A stretch of DNA of 41,582 bases. Source: Candidatus Omnitrophota bacterium (GTDB taxonomy: Bacteria > Omnitrophota > Omnitrophia > Omnitrophales > Aquincolibacteriaceae). Below are positions 22,798-32,790 of the stretch, one piece after another. Position 1 is the stretch's first letter, and every line of letters starts with the position of its first letter. A program made the position numbers and the translations under genes. Location of the stretch: positions 1-41,582 of the forward strand of contig JACPXL010000035.1 of NCBI GenBank assembly GCA_016196555.1. The letters run 5' to 3'. The notes beneath the pieces are model-generated. The model saw nothing but the letters and a program-made list of their open reading frames with translations, ran no database searches and had not been told where the DNA came from.

Positions 22798-23093
22798 GCC
22801 GTTCGTCGAAAAAAGGCGTTTACATTGATGAAAAGCTTTTGAAAAAAGCCCAAGCCGCGGCCCAAAAAAGAGACCGCCGGCCGATCAAGACCTGGTCGCG
22901 GCGTTCTACCATTGCGCCGGAATTTGTGGGGCTTACTTTTGCGGTGCATAATGGAAAAATATTCAATAACGTATTTGTGACTGAAAACATGGTGGGTCAC
23001 AAATTAGGGGAATTTTCTCCCACAAGAATTTTCAAGAAACACAGCACATCCCAGGACAAGGCAAAAGCTTTGGCCGCAGGCGGAAAAACGTAA
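22794..23093 (+). CDS. rpsS: 30S ribosomal protein S19
   Basis: [50 protein letters not shown]. Confidence 0.98.
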   Translation: MSRSSKKGVYIDEKLLKKAQAAAQKRDRRPIKTWSRRSTIAPEFVGLTFAVHNGKIFNNVFVTENMVGHKLGEFSPTRIFKKHSTSQDKAKALAAGGKT

Positions 23094-23103
23094 GGATTTT
23101 GCT

Positions 23104-23170
23104 CGTCATTCTGAGCCCCGTCAGGGGCGAAGAATCTAGCAAGAGATCCTTCGCTACGCTCAGGATGACG
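23104..23170. repeat. REP-like nested inverted repeat (copy B), rpsS-rplV spacer
   Basis: CGTCATTCTGAGCCCCGTCAGGGGCGAAGAATCT...AGATCCTTCGCTACGCTCAGGATGACG. Confidence 0.85.
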
Positions 23171-23180
23171 GAAAGAGTAA

Positions 23181-23651
23181 ATGATGAAAAAAGTTAAGGC
23201 TGAAAAAAAACCAGTACCGATTGTTCCTGCGAGTGAAAAATCCGCACGTGCGGTTGTTAAATATCTTCGGATCTCGCCGCGCAAGGTGAGACTGGTCATT
23301 GACGTCATTCGCTGGAAGCCGGCGGTTCAGGCTTTTCGCGATTTGATGGGCCTGAAGAAAAAAGCGGCCCGGATGACGGAAAAGATTTTAAAAACCGCTG
23401 TGGCCAATGCCAGAGTTCTTGGAATGGATGAGAGCAAGCTGTATGTGGCAGAAGTCCGGGCTGACGGAGGTCCCTCGCTAAAACGTTTTATGTCTCGTTC
23501 CATGGGCCGCGCAGACAGAATTTTGAAACGGACCACTCATTTAACCCTTATTGTCAAAGAAGGCGTGAAATCTTACGGCAAAGCGGACACTCCGTTTGCT
23601 GCGAAAGCGAAAAAAGACAAAGCGGAAAAAGCATCCGCCAAGTCCTCATAG
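23181..23651 (+). CDS. rplV: 50S ribosomal protein L22
   Basis: [61 protein letters not shown]. Confidence 0.97.
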   Translation: MMKKVKAEKKPVPIVPASEKSARAVVKYLRISPRKVRLVIDVIRWKPAVQAFRDLMGLKKKAARMTEKILKTAVANARVLGMDESKLYVAEVRADGGPSLKRFMSRSMGRADRILKRTTHLTLIVKEGVKSYGKADTPFAAKAKKDKAEKASAKSS

Positions 23652-23665
23652 GGACAGGAGAAATC

Positions 23666-24529
23666 ATGGGTCAGAAGGCGCATCCTTACGGTTTAAGACT
23701 CGGCTACATTAAGTCTTGGAAGGCGAAGTGGTTTGCCCCCAAGAATTTTGCCGATCTGTTGGAAGAGGATTTAAAACTACGTAAGTATTTGAAACAAAAA
23801 CTCGGCTTTGCGGGAATTTCCAATATTGAAATCGAACGTTCCAGCGGCAGAGTGCGCGTGAGAATTTTTACGGCCAGACCGGGCGTCATCATCGGCCGCC
23901 GCGGGCAGGAAATCGACAAGATCAAAGAAGATCTTGCCGCTATTACGCATAGCGAGCTTTTCGTGGACATTAAAGAAGTGAAATCTCCGCAAACCGACGG
24001 CCAGCTTGTCGCTGAAAATGTCGCCATGCAGCTTGAAAAACGTGTGGGTTTCCGCCGTGCGATGAAAAAAGCCGTTCAGATGGCCATGACCAAAGGCGCG
24101 CTTGGGATTAAAATTCTTTGTAAAGGCCGGCTTGGCGGCGCTGAAATCGCCCGCGATGAAAAATATCATGAAGGCAAAGTTCCGCTCAGTACTTTTCGCG
24201 CGGACATTGATTACGGTTTTGCCGAAGCGTTCACGACTTATGGAACGATCGGCTGCAAAGTTTGGATTTATAAAGGCGATATTTTGGTGAAAAAAGAAGA
24301 GGCCGCTCAACGCCTTGAACGTGAAATGCTTGCCAAAGAAGAAGGCCAGGCCGCTCTTGTAGGCGAGGCCAAACCCGAAGGTGCCGCAAAACCCGGCCGC
24401 GCAGTCCGCAAAAAGAAGGTGGCTGTGACTGCGGACCAGCCGGAACAAACATCTTCGCAGGTATCATCCGAATCCGCCGTTTCTGAGAGTGAAAAAGGTA
24501 AATCAGAAACTGCCGGAGGGGAGATTTAA
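23666..24529 (+). CDS. rpsC: 30S ribosomal protein S3 with C-terminal extension
   Basis: [26 protein letters not shown] domain [50 protein letters not shown]. Confidence 0.98.
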   Translation: MGQKAHPYGLRLGYIKSWKAKWFAPKNFADLLEEDLKLRKYLKQKLGFAGISNIEIERSSGRVRVRIFTARPGVIIGRRGQEIDKIKEDLAAITHSELFVDIKEVKSPQTDGQLVAENVAMQLEKRVGFRRAMKKAVQMAMTKGALGIKILCKGRLGGAEIARDEKYHEGKVPLSTFRADIDYGFAEAFTTYGTIGCKVWIYKGDILVKKEEAAQRLEREMLAKEEGQAALVGEAKPEGAAKPGRAVRKKKVAVTADQPEQTSSQVSSESAVSESEKGKSETAGGEI

Positions 24530-24531
24530 TT

Positions 24532-24948
24532 ATGTCGCTCATGCCGAAGCGCGTGAAATATCGCAAACAGCAGCGGGGATGGCTTGGCGGAATTGCCACC
24601 CGCGGCAGCAAACTTTCTTTCGGGGATTATGGTTTGAAATCAATTGACCGGGGCTGGCTTACCGCCATTCAAATTGAAGCAGCGCGCGTGGCTTTGACCC
24701 GTCAGGTCAAACGCGGCGGCAAAATCTGGCTTCGTGTTTTTCCCGATAAGTCTTATACCAAAAAACCAGCGGAGACCCGCATGGGAAAAGGAAAAGGCGC
24801 TCCCGAATATTATGTTGCCGTCATCAAGCCCGGACGCATTCTTTTTGAAATGGGCGGTATCCCGGAACAATTGGCCAAATCCGCGATGCGGCTTTGCGCG
24901 CATAAAATTCCTTTTCGTACTAAATTCGTAAAACGCACAGGGGTTTGA
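24532..24948 (+). CDS. rplP: 50S ribosomal protein L16
   Basis: [40 protein letters not shown]. Confidence 0.98.
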   Translation: MSLMPKRVKYRKQQRGWLGGIATRGSKLSFGDYGLKSIDRGWLTAIQIEAARVALTRQVKRGGKIWLRVFPDKSYTKKPAETRMGKGKGAPEYYVAVIKPGRILFEMGGIPEQLAKSAMRLCAHKIPFRTKFVKRTGV

Positions 24949-24951
24949 TCC

Positions 24952-25158
24952 ATGAAGATTCAGGAATTAAGGGGACTTTCAGCCGAGGAGTTGGGCGAAA
25001 AATTGAATCAGCTTAAAAAAACGCTGATGCAATACCGCTTTCAATCGAAAACCGGAAAATTAGAACAGCAGTCCGCGATTCGAATTGTCCGCCGCGATAT
25101 CGCCCGGGTATTGACCCTGATTAATGAGCCGAACAATAAAAGCGAGGTTGCAAAGTGA
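24952..25158 (+). CDS. rpmC: 50S ribosomal protein L29
   Basis: [55 protein letters not shown]. Confidence 0.96.
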   Translation: MKIQELRGLSAEELGEKLNQLKKTLMQYRFQSKTGKLEQQSAIRIVRRDIARVLTLINEPNNKSEVAK

Positions 25159-25418
25159 GCGCCGAGACAAAAGAAAGATATCAGGGATTAACGCGTGAAG
25201 GCACTGTCATCAGCGACAAAATGCAAAAGACCATTGTGGTCGAGGTAACACGTATTATGCAGCACCCTGAGTATAAAAAAATTGTGCGTAAAAAAGTAAA
25301 GTATGCGGCCCATGATGAAAAAAATCAGGCCAAGCTTGGCGACAAAGTTGAAATTATGCAAACGCACCCGCTTTCTAAAACCAAGCGCTGGCGTCTTGTG
25401 AAGGTGCTGCCCCAATGA
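25155..25418 (+). CDS. rpsQ: 30S ribosomal protein S17
   Basis: [51 protein letters not shown] start overlapping the rpmC stop. Confidence 0.97.
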   Translation: MSAETKERYQGLTREGTVISDKMQKTIVVEVTRIMQHPEYKKIVRKKVKYAAHDEKNQAKLGDKVEIMQTHPLSKTKRWRLVKVLPQ

Positions 25419-25783
25419 TTCAAATGCGTTCTATCTTAGAAATTGCTGATAACAGCGGCGCTAAAAAAGCTTCGATGATCGGTGTCATCGGACGCCACGG
25501 CAAACGGATTGCCGAAGTGGGCGATATTATTACCGCGACCATTAAAGAAGCGCTTCCGGACGGGACCGTGAAAAAAGGGGAAGTGGTAAAGGCCGTGATT
25601 GTAAGGACCCGTTCTCCCATTCGGCGCAAAGACGGTTCCATCGTGAAATTTTCGTCCAATGCCATGGTCTTAATCGATAATCAAAAAAATCCGCGGGGCA
25701 CCCGCATTTTCGGACCCGTGGCCAGAGAACTCAGAGATTGTGAATTTACTAAAATCATTTCTCTGGCTCCTGAGGTGGTTTAA
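25415..25783 (+). CDS. rplN: 50S ribosomal protein L14
   Basis: [60 protein letters not shown]. Confidence 0.99.
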   Translation: MIQMRSILEIADNSGAKKASMIGVIGRHGKRIAEVGDIITATIKEALPDGTVKKGEVVKAVIVRTRSPIRRKDGSIVKFSSNAMVLIDNQKNPRGTRIFGPVARELRDCEFTKIISLAPEVV

Positions 25784-25785
25784 TC

Positions 25786-26094
25786 ATGAAGATTAAAAAA
25801 GACGATCAGGTGCTGGTCATTCAGGGAAAAGACAAAGGCAAAAAAGGCCGTGTGATGAAAGTCTATCCCAAAGTCAGCCGGCTGCTTGTCGAAAAAATCA
25901 ATTACCGGAAAAAAGCCATGCGGCGCAGTCAGCAGAACCCGCAGGGCGGAATTGTCCAGATGGAAGGGATGCTTCCTTCGGCGAATGTTCAGCTTATATG
26001 CCCTCGCTGTTCTCAGCCGACGCGGGTCGCTTACAGCGTTTTGGCGGACGGCACTAAGCAGCGCAGTTGTAAAAAGTGCAGCGAATTAATTTGA
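25786..26094 (+). CDS. rplX: 50S ribosomal protein L24
   Basis: [27 protein letters not shown]-terminal CPRC...CKKC. Confidence 0.97.
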   Translation: MKIKKDDQVLVIQGKDKGKKGRVMKVYPKVSRLLVEKINYRKKAMRRSQQNPQGGIVQMEGMLPSANVQLICPRCSQPTRVAYSVLADGTKQRSCKKCSELI

Positions 26095-26101
26095 GGAAAA
26101 T

Positions 26102-26665
26102 ATGACTTCGGAAAAAGCGAAAAGGCCCAAACTTTTTGAAAGATACCGGGAAGAAGTTGCCCCGGTCATGATGGAAGAATTTCAATATAAAAACGTCATG
26201 CAGATCCCACGCCTGCAAAAAGTCGTGGTGAATATGGGAATCAAGGAAGGCGCCCAAGACATTAAAATTCTTGATCAGGCAGCCCTTGAACTCGGCCGCA
26301 TTACCGGACAAAAACCCCTGGTCGCGCGCGCTAAGAAATCCATCGCCGCATTTAAACTGCGGGAAGGTTCTCCCATCGGCCTGAAGGTGACTTTGCGCAG
26401 CAATCGTATGTATGAATTTCTGGACCGGCTTTTTAATGTGGCCATGCCGCGCATTCGTGATTTTCGCGGGTATTCAGAAAAAAGTTTTGACGGCCGCGGC
26501 AATTATACGCTCGGGATTACCGAGCAAATTGTTTTTCCGGAAGTGGAATTCGACAAAATTAAAAAGGTCCAAGGGATGGACGTCACTTTTGTCACCTCGG
26601 CCGAAACCGACAAGGAAGGCAAAAGGCTTCTTGAGCTTTTGGGCCTTCCGTTCAAAAAGAACTAA
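26102..26665 (+). CDS. rplE: 50S ribosomal protein L5
   Basis: [56 protein letters not shown]. Confidence 0.98.
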   Translation: MTSEKAKRPKLFERYREEVAPVMMEEFQYKNVMQIPRLQKVVVNMGIKEGAQDIKILDQAALELGRITGQKPLVARAKKSIAAFKLREGSPIGLKVTLRSNRMYEFLDRLFNVAMPRIRDFRGYSEKSFDGRGNYTLGITEQIVFPEVEFDKIKKVQGMDVTFVTSAETDKEGKRLLELLGLPFKKN

Positions 26666-26675
26666 GGACTTATTT

Positions 26676-26861
26676 ATGGCAAAAAAATGTTTAGTGGTAA
26701 AACAAAAGCGCGAACCCAAATATCCGGTTCAAAAATATCATCGCTGCCGCCAATGCGGGCGTCCGCGCGGATTTATCCGGAAATTCGGCGTCTGCCGCAT
26801 TTGTTTTCGCGAACTCGCCAATCAGGGAATTATCCCTGGTGTGGTGAAATCCAGCTGGTAA
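26676..26861 (+). CDS. rpsN: 30S ribosomal protein S14, zinc-binding type
   Basis: [64 protein letters not shown] 26676 inside the longer 26412 ORF. Confidence 0.97.
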   Translation: MAKKCLVVKQKREPKYPVQKYHRCRQCGRPRGFIRKFGVCRICFRELANQGIIPGVVKSSW

Positions 26862-26883
26862 TCGGGACCAAAGGAGAGATTCA

Positions 26884-27282
26884 ATGCCTTGCACAGATTT
26901 TATCGGTGATTTTTTGACAGTGATTCGTAATGCTTCCAAAGCCCGCAAAGAAAAAGTGACGGCTCATGCCTCGAATATGGCCATCAAGATTGCGGAAATT
27001 TTAAAAGAGGAAGGCTTTGTCGAAAACGTCAAAGTATTTACGGAAGGCAAAAAAAGATCCATCCGTCTTCATTTGAAATACATTCACGGCCGTAAACCGG
27101 CCATTCAGGGGCTTCAAAGAATTTCTACGCCGGGGAGGCGTTGGTATGTCGGCAGTGAGGAAATCCCACGGGTCCAGGGCGGTTTGGGCGTGGCCATTGT
27201 TTCGACATCCAAAGGTGTTTTGGCCGATGCGAAAGCGCGGCAAATGAATTTGGGCGGCGAATTAATCTGTAAGGTTTGGTAA
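26884..27282 (+). CDS. rpsH: 30S ribosomal protein S8
   Basis: DFIGDFLTVIRNASKARKEKVTAHASNMAIKIAEILKEEGFV, GLGVAIVSTSKGVLADAKARQMNLGGELICKVW. Confidence 0.98.
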   Translation: MPCTDFIGDFLTVIRNASKARKEKVTAHASNMAIKIAEILKEEGFVENVKVFTEGKKRSIRLHLKYIHGRKPAIQGLQRISTPGRRWYVGSEEIPRVQGGLGVAIVSTSKGVLADAKARQMNLGGELICKVW

Positions 27283-27286
27283 TTTC

Positions 27287-27823
27287 ATGTCACGAATCGG
27301 AAAAAAACCAGTGATAGTGCCCAGCGGTGTAAAGGTTGATTTACAAGGGCAAGCCTTGAGCGTTCAAGGCCCTAAAGGAAAGCTGGGCCTGAACATTCAC
27401 CCGCGCATGAAAGTAAGCATTAAGCCCGAAGCCGTTTCGGTGGAACGTCCGACGGATATTCGTACGGACCGCGCCCTTCACGGCCTGACCCGGAATTTGA
27501 TTCAGAATATGGTTCAGGGCGTCACCCAGGGTTATATTAAGGAACTGGAAATTGTCGGCGTCGGATTTAAAGCCCAGGTCAAAGGAAGAATCCTGAATCT
27601 GGCTCTTGGATTTACCCATCCGATTGATTACTCCATTCCGGAAGGTGTGGAAATCAAATGCCCGAATCCCACCCGTGTGGTGGTTTCGGGAACGGACAAA
27701 CAAAAAGTGGGGGAAACGGCGGCCCAAATCCGCCGCTTTTACAAACCCGAACCTTATAAAGGTAAGGGAATCAGCTATGTGGGCGAGCATATTCGCCGCA
27801 AGCAGGGAAAGACCGTCGGTTAA
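27287..27823 (+). CDS. rplF: 50S ribosomal protein L6
   Basis: MSRIGKKPVIVPSGVKVDLQGQALSVQGPKGKL, PEPYKGKGISYVGEHIRRKQGKT. Confidence 0.99.
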   Translation: MSRIGKKPVIVPSGVKVDLQGQALSVQGPKGKLGLNIHPRMKVSIKPEAVSVERPTDIRTDRALHGLTRNLIQNMVQGVTQGYIKELEIVGVGFKAQVKGRILNLALGFTHPIDYSIPEGVEIKCPNPTRVVVSGTDKQKVGETAAQIRRFYKPEPYKGKGISYVGEHIRRKQGKTVG

Positions 27824-27835
27824 GCGAGGATTCAT

Positions 27836-28195
27836 ATGTTAGTCAAGGAAACGGGAAGAATCAAACGTCATCGAAGAATACGCAAAAAACTGTTGGGTAC
27901 GCCTGAACGTCCTCGCCTGACGGTGCATCGCTCCGCGCGGAATATTTATGTTCAAGTGGTCGATGACACCAAAGCCCATACACTTTATTCTTTTTCCACC
28001 GCGGACAAAAAATTTGATGCCGTGGCCCCCAAAAAGGGAAAAGTGGCCAAAGCCGAAAAGCTGGGAGAATTTTTCGCCAAAGATTTAAAAGAAAAAGGAA
28101 TTAATAAAATCGCATTTGACCGGGGCGGCTATTTATATCATGGGCGCGTGAAAGCGCTGGCCGATTCACTTCGGAAACACGGAATCGATTTCTAA
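27836..28195 (+). CDS. rplR: 50S ribosomal protein L18
   Basis: [61 protein letters not shown]. Confidence 0.98.
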   Translation: MLVKETGRIKRHRRIRKKLLGTPERPRLTVHRSARNIYVQVVDDTKAHTLYSFSTADKKFDAVAPKKGKVAKAEKLGEFFAKDLKEKGINKIAFDRGGYLYHGRVKALADSLRKHGIDF

Positions 28196-28196
28196 T

Positions 28197-28784
28197 ATGA
28201 CGACGAAAAAAGGAGAAACTCCGTTGGAGGCAACAATTCAAACCGTACCCGTTCAGGAAAATCAAAGTTCTGCCCCATCTCAAGCACCCGTGGCGCAAGC
28301 CCCGGCAATGATGCAAACGGCCGCTTTTGAAAAGGTGATTCAAGTGAATCGCTGCGCCAAAGTGGTCAAAGGGGGCCGGCGGTTTCATTTCAGCGCGCTG
28401 GTCGTTGTGGGAAATGGCGCAGGCGAAATCGGCTATGCGCTTGGCAAAGCCAATGAAGTGGCGGACGCCATTCGTAAAGGACTTGTTGCCGCACAAAAGA
28501 AAAAGATAAAAATTAAAATGAAGGGCACCTCGATCCCTCATGAAGTGGTGGGACGTTACGGTGCCGCAAAAGTGCTGCTTCGCCCTGCCGCGCCCGGTAC
28601 CGGGATTATTGCCGGCGGAGCGGTCCGTGCGATTTGTGAATCATGTGGAATTAAAGATATTCTTACCAAAAGTCTTGGAAGCGATAATTCCATTAATGTG
28701 CTGAAAGCCACGATTGAAGGTTTGAGACAGCTTGTGGATTCGCGTGAACGTGATCAGGCCCAAACTTCACAGGAAAAAAATTAA
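28197..28784 (+). CDS. rpsE: 30S ribosomal protein S5 with N-terminal extension
   Basis: [43 protein letters not shown]. Confidence 0.98.
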   Translation: MTTKKGETPLEATIQTVPVQENQSSAPSQAPVAQAPAMMQTAAFEKVIQVNRCAKVVKGGRRFHFSALVVVGNGAGEIGYALGKANEVADAIRKGLVAAQKKKIKIKMKGTSIPHEVVGRYGAAKVLLRPAAPGTGIIAGGAVRAICESCGIKDILTKSLGSDNSINVLKATIEGLRQLVDSRERDQAQTSQEKN

Positions 28785-29210
28785 ATGAGAGCAAAATTTC
28801 CTTATAAGAAAAGAAGAAAACGTCTTGGATGCGGGATTGGGTCCGGGCACGGAAAAACCTCGACCAAAGGGCATAAAGGTCAGAGGGCGCGTTCCGGTTA
28901 CACAATGCGCTCGGGTTTTGAAGGAGGACAAAATCCTCTTTACCGCCGGCTTCCCAAACGCGGTTTTAACAATAATTCCTTTAAAAAGGAATATGCCATT
29001 GTGAATCTCGGCCAGCTTGCCGAAATGAAAGAGGCGGAGATTACACCCGAAAGTCTTGTCAATCTGGGCGTGGTAAAGAAAATGAAAAATGGTCTTAAGG
29101 TTCTTGGCTCCGGAAAAATCAGCCGTCCGCTTGTCATCAAAGCGCATCGTTTCAGCGAATCGGCCAAAACCGCCATTACGAAAGCAGGCGGTCAAGCCAT
29201 TGTAATTTGA
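28785..29210 (+). CDS. rplO: 50S ribosomal protein L15
   Basis: RKRLGCGIGSGHGKTSTKGHKGQRARSG, GFEGGQNPLYRRLPKRGF. Confidence 0.98.
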   Translation: MRAKFPYKKRRKRLGCGIGSGHGKTSTKGHKGQRARSGYTMRSGFEGGQNPLYRRLPKRGFNNNSFKKEYAIVNLGQLAEMKEAEITPESLVNLGVVKKMKNGLKVLGSGKISRPLVIKAHRFSESAKTAITKAGGQAIVI

Positions 29211-29217
29211 AGGAAGT

Positions 29218-30573
29218 ATGATCCAGGCCTTTACTAATATTTTTAAGGTTCCCGGGTTAAGAGAAAAAGTTTTATTTACGCTCTTTATTATTGTGGTTTA
29301 CCGCATCGGGGCCTATGTCCCGACACCCGGCATTGACGGGTCGGCGCTGGCGAGATTTTTTCAATCGATTTCGCGCACGCCGGGCGGACAGCTCTTTGGC
29401 ATTATGGGGATGTTTTCAGGAGGCGCGCTTCAAAAAGCGACGATTTTCGCTCTTGGAATCATGCCGTATATTTCGGCTTCCATTATCCTTCAGCTCATGA
29501 CCGTGGTCATTCCGGCGCTTGAGAAGCTGGCAAAAGAAGGCGAAGAAGGCCGCAAAAAAATCATTCAATACACGCGCTACGGCACGATTATCCTAAGCAT
29601 AATTCAAACTTTTTTCATCGCACTCTGGCTTGAAAATCCGAACGCGTTTCAGGGGACCGTGATTGTTCCCAATCCCGGATGGGGATTCCGGCTGATGACG
29701 ATGCTCACACTCACCACCGGTTCGGCCTTTATTATGTGGCTGGGTGAACAAATTGATCAACACGGCATTGGCAACGGGATGTCCATTATTATCACAGCCG
29801 GAATTATTGAATCCGTTCCTACGGCCCTTTGGCAAACTTATATTTTGCTTTCGCCGTTTGATCCGGCCCGCCAGCAGCTTGCCTGGTGGAAATTCATTCT
29901 TATGATTGTGCTTTTTGTCGGCACGGTCGTAGGCGTTATTTTGATTATTCAGGGGCAAAGGAAAATCCCGGTCCAGTATGCGAAACAAATCCGGGGAAAC
30001 CGCATGTACGGCGGGCAAAGCACTTATTTACCCTTGAAAGTGAATCAAGCAGGCGTAATCCCGATTATTTTTGCGCAGTCCGTGATTTTGTTTCCGGCGA
30101 CGATCGCCGGATTTTTTCCTAAAGCCGGTGCGCTGACGTCCGTAGCGCGGTATTTGACGCACGGATCGATTACTTATGATGTGCTTTATGCACTTTTGAT
30201 TTTATTTTTTACGTTCTTTTATACGGCGATTACGTTCAACCCGATTGAAGTGAGTGATAATTTGCAGAAATTCGGCGGGTTTGTCCCGGGCATACGGCCG
30301 GGGAGAAATACCGCGGAATACCTGGATTATGTCATGACTCACATTGCGGCGAGCGGCGCGATATTTTTAGCGATTATCGCACTTTTCCCGAACATTGTTT
30401 CGTCGCCGAAAGTTTTGAACATCCCGTTTTTAATCGCCAGTTTTTTCGGCGGTACCGGACTTTTGATTATTGTCGGGGTGGTGCTGGATACGATGAAGCA
30501 GATAGAATCCCAGCTTCTGATGCGCCATTACGAAGGGTTTGTTAAAAAAGGTAAATTAAAGGCGCGCCGTTAA
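29218..30573 (+). CDS. secY: Preprotein translocase subunit SecY
   Basis: RIGAYVPTPGIDGSAL, LGIMPYISASIILQLM, YLPLKVNQAGVIPIIFAQSV. Confidence 0.99.
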   Translation: MIQAFTNIFKVPGLREKVLFTLFIIVVYRIGAYVPTPGIDGSALARFFQSISRTPGGQLFGIMGMFSGGALQKATIFALGIMPYISASIILQLMTVVIPALEKLAKEGEEGRKKIIQYTRYGTIILSIIQTFFIALWLENPNAFQGTVIVPNPGWGFRLMTMLTLTTGSAFIMWLGEQIDQHGIGNGMSIIITAGIIESVPTALWQTYILLSPFDPARQQLAWWKFILMIVLFVGTVVGVILIIQGQRKIPVQYAKQIRGNRMYGGQSTYLPLKVNQAGVIPIIFAQSVILFPATIAGFFPKAGALTSVARYLTHGSITYDVLYALLILFFTFFYTAITFNPIEVSDNLQKFGGFVPGIRPGRNTAEYLDYVMTHIAASGAIFLAIIALFPNIVSSPKVLNIPFLIASFFGGTGLLIIVGVVLDTMKQIESQLLMRHYEGFVKKGKLKARR

Positions 30574-30574
30574 T

Positions 30575-31234
30575 ATGAGGTTGATTCACTTGGGACCCCC
30601 GGGAGCCGGGAAAGGCACTCATGCGAAAATCTTGAGTGAGAAGCATCAAGTCCCTCATTTGGCAGCAGGCGATATTTTAAGGCGCAATATTCGTGAGCAA
30701 ACGCCGCTTGGCTTGAAAGCCAAAGATGTCATTGAGCGCGGCGAACTGGTTTCCGATTCTCTCGTCAATCAAATGATGACCGGGGAAATTAGGAAATCCG
30801 GTGTTCATAAAGGTTTTATTCTGGACGGTTATCCAAGAACGCGCAAACAAGCGGAAGTTTTGGATTCCTTTTTGGAGAAGCAAAAGGCAAAGCTTGACGC
30901 GGTTCTGAATTTTGTGACGACCGAAGATGTGATTGTCGACCGGTTGTCCGGCCGGCGGGTTTGTACCCAATGCGGAAAAAATTATCACATCCGTAATATT
31001 CCCCCGAAAAAAGAGGGGATTTGCGATCAATGCGGGATTGCGCTGGTCCAGCGTAAAGATGATCAACCGGAAACAATCAGCCATCGCCTGAAGGTTTACC
31101 GGAAAGAAACAGAGCCGCTGATCGGCTATTACGCCAAAAAAAGAATTTTGTGGGAAGTTTCGGGTGACCACGATGTCCCCGAATTGCAGCAGGAAATTCA
31201 TGAGCTCTTTGAAAGATTAAAGCTGAACGCATGA
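30575..31234 (+). CDS. adk: Adenylate kinase with zinc-type LID
   Basis: LGPPGAGKGTHAK, ILDGYPRT, CTQCGKNYHIRN...CDQCG. Confidence 0.97.
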   Translation: MRLIHLGPPGAGKGTHAKILSEKHQVPHLAAGDILRRNIREQTPLGLKAKDVIERGELVSDSLVNQMMTGEIRKSGVHKGFILDGYPRTRKQAEVLDSFLEKQKAKLDAVLNFVTTEDVIVDRLSGRRVCTQCGKNYHIRNIPPKKEGICDQCGIALVQRKDDQPETISHRLKVYRKETEPLIGYYAKKRILWEVSGDHDVPELQQEIHELFERLKLNA

Positions 31235-31812
31235 TTTCGCTGAAGTCGAAGCGGGAGATACAAATCATGCAAGAGGCTGGCGATATTCTGAAAGAAGTTT
31301 TCCGCAGGGTGAAACCTGCGGTCAAAGCCGGTGTCACTACCGACGAGCTGGATGCGATTGCCGAAAGTGTCATTCGCGAACGAAACGGCGAACCGGCGTT
31401 TAAAGGTTATCGCGGGTTTCCGAAAACAGCCTGTATTTCTGTGAATGAAGAAGTGGTTCACGGAATTCCGGGTTCGAAAGCCCTGAAAGATCAAGACCTT
31501 GTCAGTTTTGATATCGGCGTCAAAGTGAACGGTTATTATGCCGATGCCGCCCGGACCTGGTCTGTGGGCCCGGTGAGCGGGAATCGGCAAAAGCTGATGG
31601 AAACCGCAAAGGATTCGCTGACGGCCGGACTTAACGCTTACAAACCCGGATGCCGGATCGGCGATTTGTCCGAGGCGATTCAGAAATTGATTGAGTTGCG
31701 CGGCTTCGGAGTGGTTCGCGATTATGTAGGGCATGGGATCGGCCGGGCCATTCATGAAGAGCCTCAGGTCCCTAATTACGGCCGGGCCGGACATGGTCCA
31801 CGCATACCTTAA
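31231..31812 (+). pseudogene. map: Methionine aminopeptidase type I, C-terminally truncated ORF (193 aa)
   Basis: KTACISVNEEVVHGIPG, LVSFDIGVKVNGYYADAARTW, VGHGIGRAIHEEPQVPNYG, then stop at GPRIP*; the usual C-terminal section with the two Glu metal ligands is absent. Confidence 0.75.
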
Positions 31813-31830
31813 CTTGACCGGAGATTAAAA

Positions 31831-32049
31831 TTGCCCAAAGAAGACGCCATTGAAGTTGAAGGGACCGTGATTGAGCCTCTCCCGAATGCGATGTTCCGGG
31901 TAGAGCTTGAAAATGGACATAAAGTTTTGGCCCATATTTCCGGGAAAATGAGAATGCATTACATCCGCATTCTTCCGGGCGACCGGGTGAAAGTCGAGCT
32001 TTCACCGTATGATTTAACGCGCGGGCGCATTACTTTCCGCGTGAAATGA
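31831..32049 (+). CDS. infA: Translation initiation factor IF-1
   Basis: [70 protein letters not shown] start with upstream GGAG. Confidence 0.97.
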   Translation: MPKEDAIEVEGTVIEPLPNAMFRVELENGHKVLAHISGKMRMHYIRILPGDRVKVELSPYDLTRGRITFRVK

Positions 32050-32068
32050 CGGCGTAAAAACGCCGTCA
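32047..32068 (+). other. Perfect 9-bp hairpin overlapping the infA stop codon
   Basis: TGACGGCGT-AAAA-ACGCCGTCA; the TGA at 32047-32049 is the infA stop. Confidence 0.8.
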
Positions 32069-32125
32069 TCCTGAGCGTAGCGAAGGATCTCCGAGATCCT
32101 TCGGTCCTACGGACCTCAGGATGAC
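32065..32125. repeat. REP-like nested inverted repeat (copy C), infA-rpmJ spacer
   Basis: GTCATCCTGAGCGTAGCGAAGGATCTCCGAGATCCTTCGGTCCTACGGACCTCAGGATGAC. Confidence 0.88.
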
Positions 32126-32139
32126 AAGAGAGGATTTGC

Positions 32140-32253
32140 ATGAAAGTTAGAAGTTCAGTCAAACGTATTTGTGAAAATTGCAAAATCATACGCCGTAAGC
32201 GTATTGTGTATGTAATCTGTTCGAATCCCAAACACAAACAGCGCCAGGGATAA
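32140..32253 (+). CDS. rpmJ: 50S ribosomal protein L36
   Basis: Own translation: [37 protein letters not shown] (37 aa), not in the ORF track. Confidence 0.97.
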   Translation: MKVRSSVKRICENCKIIRRKRIVYVICSNPKHKQRQG

Positions 32254-32280
32254 TTCGAGACTTAGAGGAGAAGGGAATTT

Positions 32281-32667
32281 ATGCCACGTATTATCGGAGT
32301 TGATATTCCAAGGGAAAAAAGAGTTTTGATCGCCCTGACTTATTTGTACGGGATCGGAAAAACTCTTTCCAAGAAAGTTTTGGACGAAGTAAAAATCGAT
32401 CATAATAAACGGGCCAAGGATTTGACGGAAAAAGAAATTTCCCAAATCACGACGGTCATTCAAAAAAATTTCAAGGTGGAAGGGGATTTGCGCCGCGAAG
32501 TCCAGCAGAACATCAAACGTTTGATGGATGTACGCTCGTACCGCGGCAGCCGCCATCTTAAAGGTCTTCCGGTCCGCGGGCAAAGGACTCATACCAACGC
32601 CCGGACGCGCAAAGGACCGAGAAAAACCATCGGTGGGCTCAATAAGAAGCCGCCGTCACCGAAATAA
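32281..32667 (+). CDS. rpsM: 30S ribosomal protein S13
   Basis: [57 protein letters not shown]. Confidence 0.99.
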   Translation: MPRIIGVDIPREKRVLIALTYLYGIGKTLSKKVLDEVKIDHNKRAKDLTEKEISQITTVIQKNFKVEGDLRREVQQNIKRLMDVRSYRGSRHLKGLPVRGQRTHTNARTRKGPRKTIGGLNKKPPSPK

Positions 32668-32671
32668 ATGA

Positions 32672-32772
32672 GCACGCAACTTACGGAACGTAAGTTGCCT
32701 GTGCGAATTTATCCCCGAACACTTTAATCGGGGATCTAACAATATAGATTCCCGCCTAAAGCACGCGGGAAT
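32672..32772 (+). other. Three tandem hairpins in the rpsM-rpsK spacer
   Basis: H1 GCAACTTACG-GAA-CGTAAGTTGC (32676-32698), extended by GCAC/GTGC; H2 ATCCCCGA/TCGGGGAT (32711-32735); H3 ATTCCCGC/GCGGGAAT (32748-32772). Confidence 0.8.
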
Positions 32773-32790
32773 GACAGAGAGGAATCTAGA

